DNA of 64,000 bases from Climacteris rufus (GCA_013398175.1 VZRZ01008717.1:1389190-1453189); one strand, 5' to 3'; positions 12,955 to 23,675 are shown, counted from the stretch's first letter. The notes: generated by a model from the sequence alone, not told the origin. A program made the numbers and translations.

Positions 12955-13260
12955 TGCCCTTCATACTCCTCCAGTCTCAATAAACCTGGCTAATTAGTAT
13001 CCTGACCACTCAATTAATTAGGCAGGACACTTAATTATGACAAACTCCATTATCCGCTGGAGCCCAGAGTCCGATGGACATCAGCGTCGGGATATGTTCA
13101 GTAACAATTTGATTTGAGAGGGAGTTTATTGACCAGAAAAGACGGATGAGGAGATTAAAATCATCAGGAGAAGCAGCTCCGAGCCATGGGCTCGGGTTAT
13201 AAAGATATCCAGGATCCCAAATGAGTCGCTCCATTCTCATTAAGAGCCACGGCAGGAATG
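12955..13260. promoter_or_regulatory. Candidate conserved non-coding block, homeodomain motifs
   Basis: Three TAATTA cores lie within 50 bases (about 12991, 13015 and 13032), in the contexts GCTAATTAG, CAATTAATTAGG and CTTAATTATG. They are followed by CpG-retaining sequence (TTATCCGCTGG, GTCCGATGG, CAGCGTCGGG). TAATTA is the core site of many homeodomain proteins. The density and the CpG retention suggest an enhancer under constraint, which is inference without alignment. Confidence 0.42.
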
Positions 13261-13521
13261 GGAAGACTTTGGTGGGAAGGGAGAGGCAGCCAAGCTTTGA
13301 GAGGGTCTCAAATAAAGTGTGAGATGAAAGGTTTGGGTTTTCTCTCAGCCAGAATTCTGCTCTTTGCCAAAGGAAAAGCCCAGAGTGGAAAAAGACTTCT
13401 CCACGCCTCCTTGAGGAGTCAACTCTTTTTTCCCCCCCAAAAAAATCTGTCCCAAATACCAGTGTCCCAAAATGGGGGCACATGTGATGCTTCTCCTCTG
13501 ACAAGATGACCACTTAATGGA
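13261..13521. other. Unique non-coding sequence
   Basis: No feature recognised apart from a short C run followed by A6 near 13434-13445. Confidence 0.45.
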
Positions 13522-14044
13522 TGAGGGAAAAGCTGTGGAAGATGCCTGGATTTTAGTAAAACCTTTGATGCAATTTCCACAATATTCTCCTGGAGAAATT
13601 GTCCCCAGAAGGGAATGGAGCTGGGAAAGGGGCTGGAACACCAGGAGAGGCTGAGGGATCTTGGAGGGCCTCAGCCTGGAGAAAAGGAGGGTTAGGGGGA
13701 CCTTCTTGCTCTCCAAAACTCCCTGACAGGAGGGAGCAGCCAGGTGGGATTGGGATCTACTCCCAGGGAACAAGGGACAGGATGAGAAGGAACAACCTCA
13801 AGTTGCACCGGAGAAGGTTTAGGTTGGATGTTAAGGAAAAATTTCTTCATGGAAAGGGTGGCCCAGCCCTGTCACAGGCTGCCCAGGGCAGGGGTGGAGT
13901 CACCATTCCTGGAGGGATTTAACATCCTTGTGGATGTGGCACTTGGGGACAAGGGTTAGGGGTGGCCTTGTCAGTGCTAGGGGAATGGTTGGACTCTATC
14001 ACCTTAGAGGGCTTTTCTAATCTAAATGAGTCAATGATTCGATG
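13522..14044 (+). mobile_element. CR1 LINE with large internal deletion
   Basis: The first 80 bases are reverse-transcriptase core: the plus strand reads DFSKTFDA around 13550-13575, the equivalent of DFSKAFD in the copy at 1137-2270. At about 13600 the sequence jumps directly to the segment just before the ORF2 C-terminus (GAGAGGCTGAGGGATCTTGG). It then runs on through GTTTAGGTTGGATGTTAAGG to the 3' UTR and the tail AATGAGTCAATGATTCG. Relative to the 1137-2270 copy, roughly 600 bases are missing at the junction, including the catalytic DD box. Confidence 0.9.
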
Positions 14045-14930
14045 GCAGTCTTCCTCAGAATTAAGAACTTAAGGGAATAAAGCTCTTTTCTCTGAAATCA
14101 GAGGATGGGTTTGCTACCTCAGGATTAGCCCAGAATCAGCTTCCTGATTCAAAATGCTTTTGTGGGAAGAAATCAGTGAAATGGACAAAGCTGAGAGAGG
14201 TGGAACCCTGAACTGGGTGATATTCCACTGTCAGCATGTCAAGGGATAACATCCCCAGAAAAACCAAAAAAAAAACCAAAACCAATCCCCAAGAAAACCC
14301 AACAAAAAACCAAAACAAATGAAAAAGTAAAACCTCCAAACCAGAACACCCAAATAAACAAACAAAATCGTGAAAGAAAGAGGTTCCCTGGTGTGGGGAA
14401 AAGAAGGGATTGACTAGGAAATATGGCATTTCCATCACAGGTTTGTTTTCCCAGGTTCTCCTGACTGTGGTGGTCAAAAAGGTGGAAGGATCCTACATTT
14501 GTGGACCTTGTGCATGCCTCTCAGAACTCCAGAGATTAAAGTTTTCACCCAGATGGGCCTTCCCAGCTGAAGAAGCTACACCAAAATGCCACTTTCCTGG
14601 CAGTTTGGGATTCAGCCACAGTCATGGATTTCCCTCAGGGCCCAGCTCTGTTTATTCACCATTAGGGATTTAATCCATCCCAAGCCACACCCGAGTATCT
14701 CACCACGCTTCCAGACTGTTCCCAGCCATTTTTCATCTTTTCCCACCTATTCCCACTTCTTTCCCAGGAGATCTTCACCATCCAGATGTCTTGACCTGGG
14801 AGGTGCAAGGTGGAAGATTTCCATAGGACAGGAAATCAGCCTTATCCGAGGGCAGTTTCCCAAAAAACCTACTGCAGTTTCCCCAAATTTATCCTTTCTC
14901 CCCAAATGTGCAAATTTTTAATACAATCTA
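14045..14930. other. Unique sequence with A/C-rich tract
   Basis: About 14255-14365 is AAAACCAAAAC-type low complexity. Its complement gives a phenylalanine-rich frame with no meaning. No gene seen. Confidence 0.55.
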
Positions 14931-15045
14931 TTGTTATTATTATTATTATTAACAACAACAACAATAATAATAATAATAATTCTTGTTGTCATTATTATCA
15001 TCATTATTATTCTTTTCATTATTTTCCTTTTTTTTTTTAAAGCTT
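14931..15045. repeat. Compound triplet microsatellite (ATT/AAC/AAT), self-complementary
   Basis: About six TTA units, then about four AAC units, then about six AAT units, then TTCTTGTTGTC, then (ATTATC)-like repeats and a T10 run. The ATT block is the reverse complement of the AAT block, and AAC is the complement of the later GTTGT, so the strand can fold on itself. Confidence 0.9.
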
Positions 15046-16024
15046 CTTGGTAATTTTTTTGCCATTATTTGACATGAACATTTTCCTGTCCTGTCGAAAC
15101 ATAATTTTCCCTCATCAGGAACCTAAAAATCAGGGAAGAAAATGAACTTAATTATTTTTTTAAATCTTTTCCATGAGAAAGAGTAGACAGGGATAATCTT
15201 CCTATTCATCCCCAAAAACCAAATATAGATTCTATGCCAATTTCCAACAATTTGAAATGTGATTGGAAGTCTAGAGGGGCTGGCCAAGGGCTCTTTGGAT
15301 ACTGGGAAAATCCACCTTAAAATATTGGATTTCTTTAAAGTTCCACATTAACTCTGCATGTCTGGGTTTATTGCCCTTGGCTCCGGGATAATTGTACCAT
15401 CCCTATAATTTATTTTCTTATAATTACTGATATCCACTGCCAACTTCCACAGGGTTCTAGGACTCATGCCACAGACCTGTGGGAGAAGGTGGTGATCCCT
15501 TCTGTTGTGAATGGCTTGGTCCCATTTGGAAAAAATAAAGGGTATCCTTAATTTTTTTCAAAATTACTCCAGACTAAAGGCAGTGCTGGCTTTAGTCCTG
15601 TCAGGAACAATAAAGGAGCCTTGGAAAAGGCTGTATCCTTCAGCCTTCCCTGAAGGAGAATCTTCCAGTTATAAAGAGTAATAGAGAAGAGGAGAAATAA
15701 CCATTAATCCTAAAGGAATCCTATTCCAACACAACCCATGCCCAGTTTTGAATGGAATTTCAGCCATACAGAGTCCAGATCCATCTTCTCCCATCAAGAT
15801 CACCAAGGGCAAACAGAGAAATAATTGGCATGCAACACCAGTTTAAATTCCTATTAAATTCCTGGGCTAATGAACAGGTTTCCTATTAATTTTTGTAAAT
15901 ATTACTGGTCCCCACAGAGCAAAGACTGGGATTTGGGAAGGCCTGGTCATATTCCATGCATGGGATAGGGAAGCCAGATATGTTTCTAAAGCAAATATCA
16001 GGTGCTACCTCTCCCATGAGGTGT
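15046..16024. other. Unique non-coding sequence
   Basis: AT-rich, with many ATTAA/TAATT words (for example 15840-15900, around CTATTAAATTCCTGGGCTAATG). No frame of note and no repeat family recognised. Confidence 0.5.
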
Positions 16025-16155
16025 GGATGAATTGTCCCATCCCTGGAAGACCAAGTTGGATGGGGTTTGGAGCAACCTGGTCTAGAGGAAGGTGTCCATG
16101 TCCATGGCAGGGGGTTGGAACTAAAGGATCTTTAAGGTACCTTCCAACACTATTT
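16025..16155 (+). mobile_element. CR1 3'-end fragment
   Basis: GTCCCATCCCTGGAAGACC, then TTGGAGCAACCTGGTCTAG, then GGCAGGGGGTTGGAAC, and an end at GGTACCTTCCAACAC. This is the sense order of the CR1 3' UTR. The octamer tail is lost. Confidence 0.87.
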
Positions 16156-16371
16156 TTATCTCAAATTTGGGAACTGTGCTCTGTATTCAGAGGCTGCACT
16201 ACCTTTACTTTTTCTTGGCTCATGGTCTCCAGTTGGTGGTGACCCCAAGGATCTGGAACTGTCAGAATCCACGGGGAAAAACAGGCACTTGAGGTGGGAT
16301 TGTGACCCTCACCTGGGCTACCAAATTAGCCACATGTTTGACACATGACTCTTCCTATCACATCTCAACAT

Positions 16372-16520
16372 GAATCATGGAATTATGGAATGGTTTAGGT
16401 TGGAAGGGACGGTCAAAATAATCCAATTCCAACCCCTGCCAGGGGCAGGGAACCTTCCACTAGACCAGGTTGCTCCAAACCCCATCCAGCCTTGCCGTAA
16501 ACACTTCCAGGGATGAAGAG
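16372..16520 (-). mobile_element. CR1 3'-end fragment
   Basis: Starts ATCATGGAATTATGGAATGG and runs antisense through AACCCCTGCCAGGGGCAGG to ACTTCCAGGGATGAAG. It lies 217 bases from the opposite-strand fragment at 16025-16155, so the pair forms an imperfect inverted repeat. Confidence 0.88.
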
Positions 16521-17667
16521 TTGGGTCCAGGCACCTCAAGATATCCAGGCTTGGCAGAGATTTGTCCCAGCTGGAGAGGACACTTCCCATGCCTAATACA
16601 TGCTCAGTCTCTCCAGGAATGATCTGAACCATGAAGACCCCATTCCAAATCCTACAACACATTCTTTCAGGATTCCATCCCAAAAAAAAGAGAGCCAAAA
16701 CTCAACCATGTAGCTCCAAGAGCACCGCAATTAATTTTACCAAGAACTATTTTCCATGGGCAAGGAAAGCTGGACCAAAGAGCTCCTTTAGCTCCATGAA
16801 ACAGAAGGAGATGGATGGGCAGAGTTGGAGCCTCATACGGGAGAAAATTTAAAGATTTAATTTCCCTTAACAGCTAATTTTCCAAAGGGAAACTTGGGAG
16901 AAAATGCTGAACTCAGAGGCAATTCCTCAGTGAGGATGAGGCAAAAAACAGGAGATAAGAGTTGCTCTTCTCCCAGATTTCTACACAAAGACATCAGTTG
17001 GGCCACACTTAACTACAGAATTTATCCCTCACAAATCTCCCAGAATGCAGTGCTTGGGGAGAAGTTTTCTTCTGAAAAATCTCTTGGAGCCAAAAAAAAA
17101 AAAGGCGTTTTAACAATATTGAAGCATTTCTCAGCCACATTTCAATTCCATTGAATTTTCGGTACTAAAGTTGCCTTCCTAATTCCAAGAAATTAAAAAT
17201 AGAATGAAATGCGTTAGAAGAAATGTTTTCATTTTGCAGCTGGGAACAGCTCTTGAAATTCATCTTGAATTAAGAAAAAAGGACCAAACTTGCAGCCAAC
17301 TTGGAGCATTTTTGACTGAAACAAAATATGGCAGCTTGCTCCCAACCAATTGTTGGGAGCCAATTGCTCAATTGGCCTCAGTCATTTTTTTCCAAGGAGT
17401 CAATCTGCTGGAATACATAAAGAAATGTTCATTTCCACTCCAATCCAACTCCAAGAATGCTGATGAACCTGATGTTTTTATATTTTCCCTGCTTTAAGAA
17501 CATACATGGATTCTCTGTCCAAATTTCCCCACTGGGTTTTTGCTGCTCTCCCTGCAGCCCCACCTCCCACTGGATGATCCCATGATTTGGGCAGGTTGGT
17601 TGTATCACTTCCAAGAGCATCCAGGTTCACCCCTCCACAAGTTCATCCCATCTCCATCTTCAGGTGA
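16521..17667. other. Unique non-coding sequence
   Basis: No repeat or gene recognised. A run of 12 As lies at about 17092-17103. Confidence 0.5.
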
Positions 17668-17755
17668 TCAGGTTGTCCTTGTCCATGGCAGGGGGTTTGA
17701 ACTGGATGGGCTTTGGTGTCCTTTCCAACCCAAGCCATTCTGGAATTCTCTGATT
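17668..17755 (+). mobile_element. CR1 tail fragment
   Basis: TTGTCCTTGTCCATGGCAGG, then TTTGAACTGGATGGGC, then TTTCCAACCCAAGCCATTC, the last 80 bases of a CR1 3' UTR. The sequence after it turns into TTATTATCATTATTTT, a simple-repeat continuation of the tail. Confidence 0.8.
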
Positions 17756-18269
17756 ATTATCATTATTTTTCTTTCCTTTTTTTGTCCTATTAAACTGGTT
17801 TTAGTTCAAATCACCAATTCTGCCTTTTTTTCCTAATTTTCTCCCATTCCCACTGCATTGAGGGGGACTGAGCAAGTGGCTGTGTGACACTGATGGGTTA
17901 AACCATGACAATTCCAAAGAGACTTTGGCCAACAGCATCAAATCCAGTATGGAATGTTTCCCAGATCCCTTCTCCCAGTCATGGATGCTTTCTACTTGCA
18001 GATAATCGGATCATTCCACGGCTTATTTTTCCTTTGAGCACAGCTCCTGGTTCTGGCCACAGCCAGAGCTTTCCCATGGAATTCCAGGCTGGACCACAGC
18101 AGAGAAATGTGGTTTTCCACAAGGTGCTCTGAACATGGAGCCTTCCAGAGGGTCATTCCTCTTGCCAACACAGAAGGACCCAGAGGGAAGGACCTTCAGG
18201 AGGAGGGAATGGTGCAGGGAGTCTGTGCATGGACCTATCCCCAGGATATTTGGCTCTTTAAAGGAAGAT
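17756..18269. other. Unique non-coding sequence
   Basis: No feature recognised. The open frame that spans 18135-18683 begins here, but only its CR1 part is explained. Confidence 0.45.
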
Positions 18270-18655
18270 AAAGGTTTGGAGCACGAGTCTGATGAGGAGC
18301 AGCTGAGGGAGATGGGCATGTTTAGCTTGGAGAAAAGGAGGCTTAAGAAGGATCTTCTCACTCTCCACAATTCCCTAAAAAGACCCAGATGGGGATCAGG
18401 TTCTGCTCCCTGGGAACAAAGAACAGGACAAGAGGACATGGCCTCAAGTTGTGCCGTTGCAGGTTTAGGTTGGATATTAGGAAAAAAATTCTTCACTGAT
18501 GCTCGACACCATCCCTGGAGGGATTTAAAAAACATGTGGATGTGGCACTTGGGGACATGGTTTAGTGGTGGCTTTGGCACTGCTGGATTAATGGTTGGAC
18601 TCAACTATTTTAGAGGGCTTTTTCAACCTAAATGCTTCTGTAATTCCATGATGCA
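18270..18655 (+). mobile_element. CR1 LINE fragment with open ORF2 C-terminal frame
   Basis: The sense frame reads GLEHESDEEQLREMGMFSLEK, the degenerate counterpart of the conserved CR1 ORF2 C-terminal block (family: GLEHLSYEERLRELGLFSLEK). After about 18470 the frame shifts relative to the family. The nucleotide order then follows the 3' UTR (GGATGTGGCACTTGGGGAC) to a tail at GCTTCTGTAATTCCATGATG. The 182-codon frame across it is mostly fortuitous. Confidence 0.92.
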
Positions 18656-18934
18656 TCCAAGAGAAGAACCTGCTGGTAGGTGATGGGGAAAAGCACTGAA
18701 CAGACCATGCAGAATTCTGGAGCTGGAAAACTGGAAATATCAGATGGAGAAGGCGAATTTGGGAACTGGTAGGAAAGGGAAGGAAGGGGAAAGACACAAA
18801 TTGAGGCAGTGAGGCACATCCTACAGAGGCACAAGAAACAATAATTTTCTCTGCTGACCATTTGGGAAGGGAGAGAGGCCTGTGGGATCAGCCTCTCCCA
18901 GCCTCCCTCCCCTCCCTCCCGCCTCCCAAACAAT
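18656..18934. other. Unique non-coding sequence
   Basis: No feature recognised. CCTCCCTCCCCTCC pyrimidine run near 18902-18920. Confidence 0.4.
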
Positions 18935-19140
18935 GGAGTGAATTAAGTTTGCTGAGTTCTATAGGAGGCATCGGGCGTCAGCTCCAATTACTCACCCTCT
19001 GCATCATAATTACTGCAAATGGTCCATTAAAGGAAAATTATCATCAATATGATATTATCAGACAGCGGGTAAATGAATAAAGGAAAGTGCTTATTCTCCC
19101 ATTGTCCTGTTAATAGAGACGTCTTTGAAATGGAGGATGT
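18935..19140. promoter_or_regulatory. Candidate conserved non-coding block
   Basis: AT-rich with structured motifs. A SOX-type ACAATGG lies just outside the left edge (about 18930). Inside are CTCCAATTACTC, CATAATTACTG, TCCATTAAAGG and ATATGATATTATCAGACAGCGG. CpGs are kept at ATCGGGCGTC. It resembles a developmental enhancer; no alignment is available. Confidence 0.4.
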
Positions 19141-19412
19141 GAAGGATTCCACCTCTCCCAGGAATGTGGGATGCAGAGGGAAACTGTGGGTGATCTCACA
19201 GAAACAGGCTCCGTCTTTTGGGATGGAAGTGGAAATTCAGATTGGTGCCTTCATCTCATTATCCAAGCAGTGGATGACGAGCTGGGACTCTTGGGCAAGG
19301 TGTCATTTCCGCTCAGGACACCTCCCACTCCCATCCCTTCTTCCCAAGGGATCCAGTACCACCTTCTGCACACGGAAATTTAAACTCAGTATCAAAAATG
19401 TTAAGGGAGGTG

Positions 19413-19500
19413 AAGTTTAGTTGATGTGGTGGTGTTCAGTCAAAGGTTGGACTTGATCTTGGAGAGCTTTTCCAACTTTCATGATTCTGAGATTCTATGA
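19413..19500 (+). mobile_element. CR1 tail fragment
   Basis: GGTTGGACTTGATCTTGGAG, then CTTTTCCAACTTTCATGATTC, then TGAGATTCTATG, the last part of the 3' UTR with about two tail octamers. Confidence 0.82.
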
Positions 19501-19749
19501 ATCCAACCCTAAATGCAAACCCAGATTAGGGCCAGATCATCCTCATCAGCCTCGCCTGGCTAGGACAAGGCTTTTCCATGGCTGCATCTGGGACCAGCCA
19601 CACCTGGAGAAGACGGGATCAGACTTGCTCATCATGGAAACATTTTTGTGCTCATTGTGCAGAAATTAGGCCACAGCTTCAGAAAAACAATTAATTGCAG
19701 CTCCGGATCATAAAAGGTGATGGTTTTGTGCACTCTTGGACTCTGGGAT
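19501..19749. other. Unique non-coding sequence
   Basis: No feature recognised. Confidence 0.4.
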
Positions 19750-19862
19750 GCTCAACCTCCACCTTCACAGGTGGGAATTGCTGGTTTGGAGGTTGGAAAG
19801 CTCAGCTTCCACTACACAGGTGGGAATTGCTGATTTGGAGGTTGAGAAGCTCAAGTGTTCCA
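19750..19862. repeat. 50-bp direct tandem duplication
   Basis: Units start at 19750 and 19800, with a partial third at 19849. The shared core is CACAGGTGGGAATTGCTG followed by TTTGGAGGTTG. The copies differ at about one base in eight. Confidence 0.85.
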
Positions 19863-20842
19863 CAGATGGAGAAAAATGAACCACCAAGAGATATCCTGGA
19901 TGTTCAGATCACCCGAATAAATTCTCTCTGCCCAATTACCTTGAGAAACGCCAGGATTTAAGGAGGGACGGGGGTGGGACCCCCAGTGTTGTGGTTGACC
20001 TTCAAAACAGTGATCAAAAGCTGTGAAGGGAAAGGCAGTGGGGTCCTTCCAGAGTGGAAAATATAGGACACAGAGCACAAAACTTTGGATTCTGAAGTTA
20101 TTTTAGCAAAGGAATAATGGAAAGGAGAGGTCAAATCCTTTATTTGGCAGGAGTAAGGATGAAGCTCCACGAGATGCATTGCAGAATCTCAGTTCCTGGT
20201 GGGATCTCTTGAACAATCTCTGGAAGAACAATTTCCAGCAGAACTGGTTCTGCACCTGCACAGATTTTTGAGGAAAAACACACCAAACTTCATCCAGCTT
20301 CCAAATCTTTGTGATTCCTGTGCAACCAGATGGATCCAATCCTACAGCAGATGTGTTTTCATATCCATGTTGTGGAGATGTGGATAAAACGTGTTTTGAT
20401 GGGAGTCCCCTGGCTAAACGGGGTGTTTGCAGTGGAGACACCCCCTTCCCATGGATGAACAATGAGCTGATCCAGTTAGCAGAGCTGAGGGAATTTTTCC
20501 ACTCTTCCTGAAGCAGAAAACTCCATCCAAGTGGACAATTTGGATGGCACAGATCCAAACTTCTGAGTGTGCAGGAGCATAAAGGCACCACTCGGATGGA
20601 CACATCTGTGTGACATCTCCCAAAACAGAAGGGATGAATCCCAGCCTTTTAGTGACTGAAAAAAAGGACAGCTGTGAGCTCCCCAGCTCCAGGGGAGTGA
20701 CATCCAGCTGCTGTAACTCCTGGCTCACTGATAAGAAAGAGATAACCCATTTCAGGAACAGCTCAAGAGACACAAAGACTGGCTGCAACCTCTTCTTCCC
20801 CCAAGTTCTACCACAGAGCACCTCAGAATCCTTAAGGCTTGG
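19863..20842. other. Unique non-coding sequence
   Basis: No gene or repeat recognised. A minus-strand frame of 166 codons (20603-20103) has no domain and overlaps plus-strand frames of similar quality. Confidence 0.5.
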
Positions 20843-20930
20843 AAAGATCTCTAAAGTAATTTTTAAAGACCTCTAAGATTCTTTTCAAAGGCCTCTAAGG
20901 TAATTTTTAAAGATCGCTAAGATCTTTACC
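20843..20930. repeat. 44-bp direct tandem duplication
   Basis: Units start at about 20843 and 20887. Both contain CTCTAARGTAATTTTTAAAG followed by CTAAGAT. Each unit also has internal AAAG(A/G)YCTCTAA near-repeats, so the locus probably grew by slippage. Confidence 0.82.
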
Positions 20931-21599
20931 TGGTTATTTACAGTCTCCTTCTCTCATCTTCCTCCAGAAACCTTTCTTTGCTTCAGCAGAGATGGGACTT
21001 GTTATCCCATCACTGCAACATCCTTGTGTGAAAGAGGGGTCAGAACCTCACTGGGACCCACTTGAAAGATGAAGTTGCACTGGTGGGATCACCTCCAGCA
21101 CCAGGAGGCCTTATCCACATCCCTAGAGCTGTGACCAGTCCCACACCAGGATGTCCATGAACACACAAGAGGTGCCACCACAAGGTGAAGTGTCACCACT
21201 GAAGAGGAGGTTGGATGGGAGCAGCCCGAGCTGCAGGACCAGGGAGCATCCTCCATTTAATTGCCTGGCAGATTCCCAGGGAAAAGCAGGAAAAAACTCC
21301 ATCCTTCCCACGCTGCTGAGGTGACCTGCTGGAAAAGGGATGCATTTTCCCTCTTCCAGCACGTTGGCAGCCCACACCACAGCGACACGGAATCTTGTAA
21401 GGCTTGGTGAAGTGGACAACTCTTCCTAGGGCCACCAACCCCACTCCCTGGTTCTTCAAGCATCCCCCATCCCAAGTAGTCCTGGGATAGGGCCTGGCAT
21501 AGCAGAGGGAGCATCCGGCCAGAGCAGGGATCCGCCTGTGGGGCCAGGTTTGGTAAAGCCGTGCAGAGCTGCCTTGGTCTCAAGGGTAGAAAATAGTCA
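20931..21599. other. Unique non-coding sequence
   Basis: No feature recognised. Confidence 0.45.
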
Positions 21600-21805
21600 G
21601 AGAAGGGAGTAAAGCGGATCTGCTGCTATTCATTTCACAGCTGTAGTGGGATTAGTGGAACGAGGGCGCTGGGGTAAAGCTGCCCCTTTTATCTCATTCA
21701 AACATGTTGCTAATTCAGCACAGCACCGCAGCCAGGAGCAGCTCCCAGCCTAATCCACTGTAGCATTCTCACCCAGCGTGAAGAAACGAGAATTTTAATC
21801 CGCTC
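21600..21805. promoter_or_regulatory. Candidate enhancer-like block with three TAATCC motifs
   Basis: GGATTA at 21649 (minus-strand TAATCC), TAATCC at 21751 and TAATCC at 21796 lie within 155 bases. TAATCC is the preferred site of K50 homeodomain proteins (OTX, PITX, GSC class). CpGs are retained (GAACGAGGGCGCTGG, CACCGCAGCC, CCAGCGTGAAG). Conservation is inferred from composition only. Confidence 0.42.
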
Positions 21806-23100
21806 CCCACCCCCTCCCCGCCCCATCAGATGCTCCAGCGGGCTCTGCTTGGCCTAACCAGGCATGGGGACCCACTCCACACCTGGAATTGTTTTTCCTG
21901 GCCCTGTTGACTCTCTGGGACCTGCGAGAAGCAGCTCCCACATTCTGCTCTGCAGGCCATTGGTGGTGCCATGGTGGCCACGGACACAAAACACCAAGAG
22001 CATCAAGGTAAATGAATCTTGAGGGGGTTCAACTGCTTTGGGTTGGTCTAAGAATCTTTTCCCAAGTTGAGACAGCAGTAGAGATGGACTTTACCACAGC
22101 AAACAGCAAAGCACCAAGCACGATGCCAGAGGGACAGACATTGGCTAAGCCAGACCTTCCAGCATGGGACTTTAGAAAGAGGACAAACCAGCAGGTGACA
22201 GAAGATGGACTGACCAGGTCTCATCACCCTGGGGGTCCCCTCTGAAGGACAGTTCTAATTCTGCAGGGGGTCAGAGCTCCTCTTCCAGGCAATATCTGCT
22301 TCTCGTGCAACAAATTGTGAGATATTCCTTCCTCTGGAAACAGTCCCTGAAGCAGGTTCCACCCCAAGGAATTCTATTTGAGCATTTTCTGTCTCCTTGC
22401 TGAAAGGCAGACTTTCTGTACTCCCAAAAACCTTTCAGCCATGCTTTCTTTCCAAGGAAATACTCATCCACAGCTCCATCCCATGTTTTCACCCATGAGT
22501 CTCAAACTGAGGCAGCGTGGCCTGATGTGGCAGGCGATAAAAATGAGGTGGAAAAGGAGGTTCTGTCCCTCATCACTGTCGGACTCTACCAGTGTGGACC
22601 AACAGCACGTTCCTCAGGTCTCACTGGACCCAGCCTTAAGCACAGTTTAGTAAAACTCATCTAGGCTTGTGTAAAACCAAGACAGGAGCGTGCCGTAGCA
22701 CCACTGGAACCCTTCTTTGCAACAAACATCATCTGCAAACAAGGCAGTGACAGCAAAGCCTCCAACATTTATGGACCTCAAAGTCACCTCCAACCTACTC
22801 AAGCTATGTTGGAAATTCTTTTATATCGATGAAGTTTAAATTGTGTTTCTTGTTTCTCCAGCAAAAAGTTTGGATGTGCCCCCAAGTTCCCTTTGCATCA
22901 CACAAGTGAACTCATGCTGGGTCTTTCCTTGCAGTGCAGGAGCTCTCCAGAGCTTCCCTGGATAGAGCCAAGCATGGAGCTGTCAGACCTGGATTTGGGG
23001 CAGCCTGAAGCCAACAAAACTCATGGAAAAACTTCTTACCAAGGGATATATTTGCCCAATTTATCTTCTAGAGGAAAGAGCAGAAGCGAATTCTGGTGGA
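21806..23100. other. Unique non-coding sequence
   Basis: No gene recognised. A splice-like interval (21956-22007) was considered and rejected. Frames of up to 90 codons have no domain. Confidence 0.5.
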
Positions 23101-23172
23101 ATTAAAAAAAAAAAAAAAAAAAANNNNNNNNNNNNNNNNNNNNNNNNNNNNNNNNNNNNNNNNNNNNAAAAA
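23101..23172. other. Assembly gap (44 N) at a poly-A tract
   Basis: An A20 run at 23104-23123 leads directly into N at 23124-23167, and five As follow. The true homopolymer length is unknown, and the gap size may be an estimate. Confidence 0.92.
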
Positions 23173-23411
23173 GAGGTAAAATAGACAAGGGGGAAAAACC
23201 AGTATCAATTGAAAGTCCAGTTCAGGAAAAATCACCCAGTTTGGTGTTCAGGAAAGCAGGGGTTACCCAGAAGACCTGAAACAGAGTTGTCCCTGCCATG
23301 TGGTGGAAAACAGAGGGATGCACAAGGAACTGCCATGAAAGAAACAGGAATCCCCATCCAGACTTTGGGTATTCCTGACTGGGCAAGGTGAATTCCCTCT
23401 TTTCTAAGAGA

Positions 23412-23675
23412 ATTCTCACAGAATCTTGGAAAAAGCCTCCAAGAACTTCGAGTCCAGCCTGTGACCAATCCCCTGCCATGTCCAGTCGTTCCTTGAACAC
23501 CTGTAGGGATGGAGACTCCACCATCTCCCTGGGCAGCTCCTTCCAACGCCTGACCACCCCTTCCACAAACAAATTCTTCCTGATGTCCAACCTGCACCTC
23601 CCCTGGCACAGCTTGAGGCTGTTTCCTCTTTTCCTGGCACTAATTGCCTGGGAGAAGCTTTGCATCCCTTGAGGA
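23412..23675 (-). mobile_element. CR1 LINE fragment
   Basis: The minus-strand frame reads GRCRLDIRKNLFVEGVVRRWKE and then PREMVESPSLQVFKERLDMA. These match the CR1 ORF2 C-terminus (RFRLDIRKKFF, NRLPREVV, SLEVFKARLD). Its plus-strand start at TCACAGAATCTTGGAAAAAG is the 3' end. The frame is open over about 80 codons, but the upstream ORF2 is absent. Confidence 0.93.

Noticed and set aside
13195..13206. TATA-like TTATAAAG as a possible core promoter
   Set aside because: It is isolated, with no CpG island or initiator context and no downstream exon. It is better read as part of the AT-rich candidate enhancer.
18135..18683. Plus-strand frame of 182 codons and its antisense frame of 193 codons
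   Set aside because: The plus frame is partly the CR1 ORF2 C-terminus and partly fortuitous. The antisense frame is a shadow.
21956..22007. Exon-like interval: CTCTGCAG acceptor-like sequence, 52 bases, then CAAG followed by GTAAAT donor-like sequence
   Set aside because: One pair of weak splice matches occurs often by chance. The length is not a multiple of three, the translation is unremarkable and no neighbouring exon is recognisable. RNA-seq would be needed to revive it.
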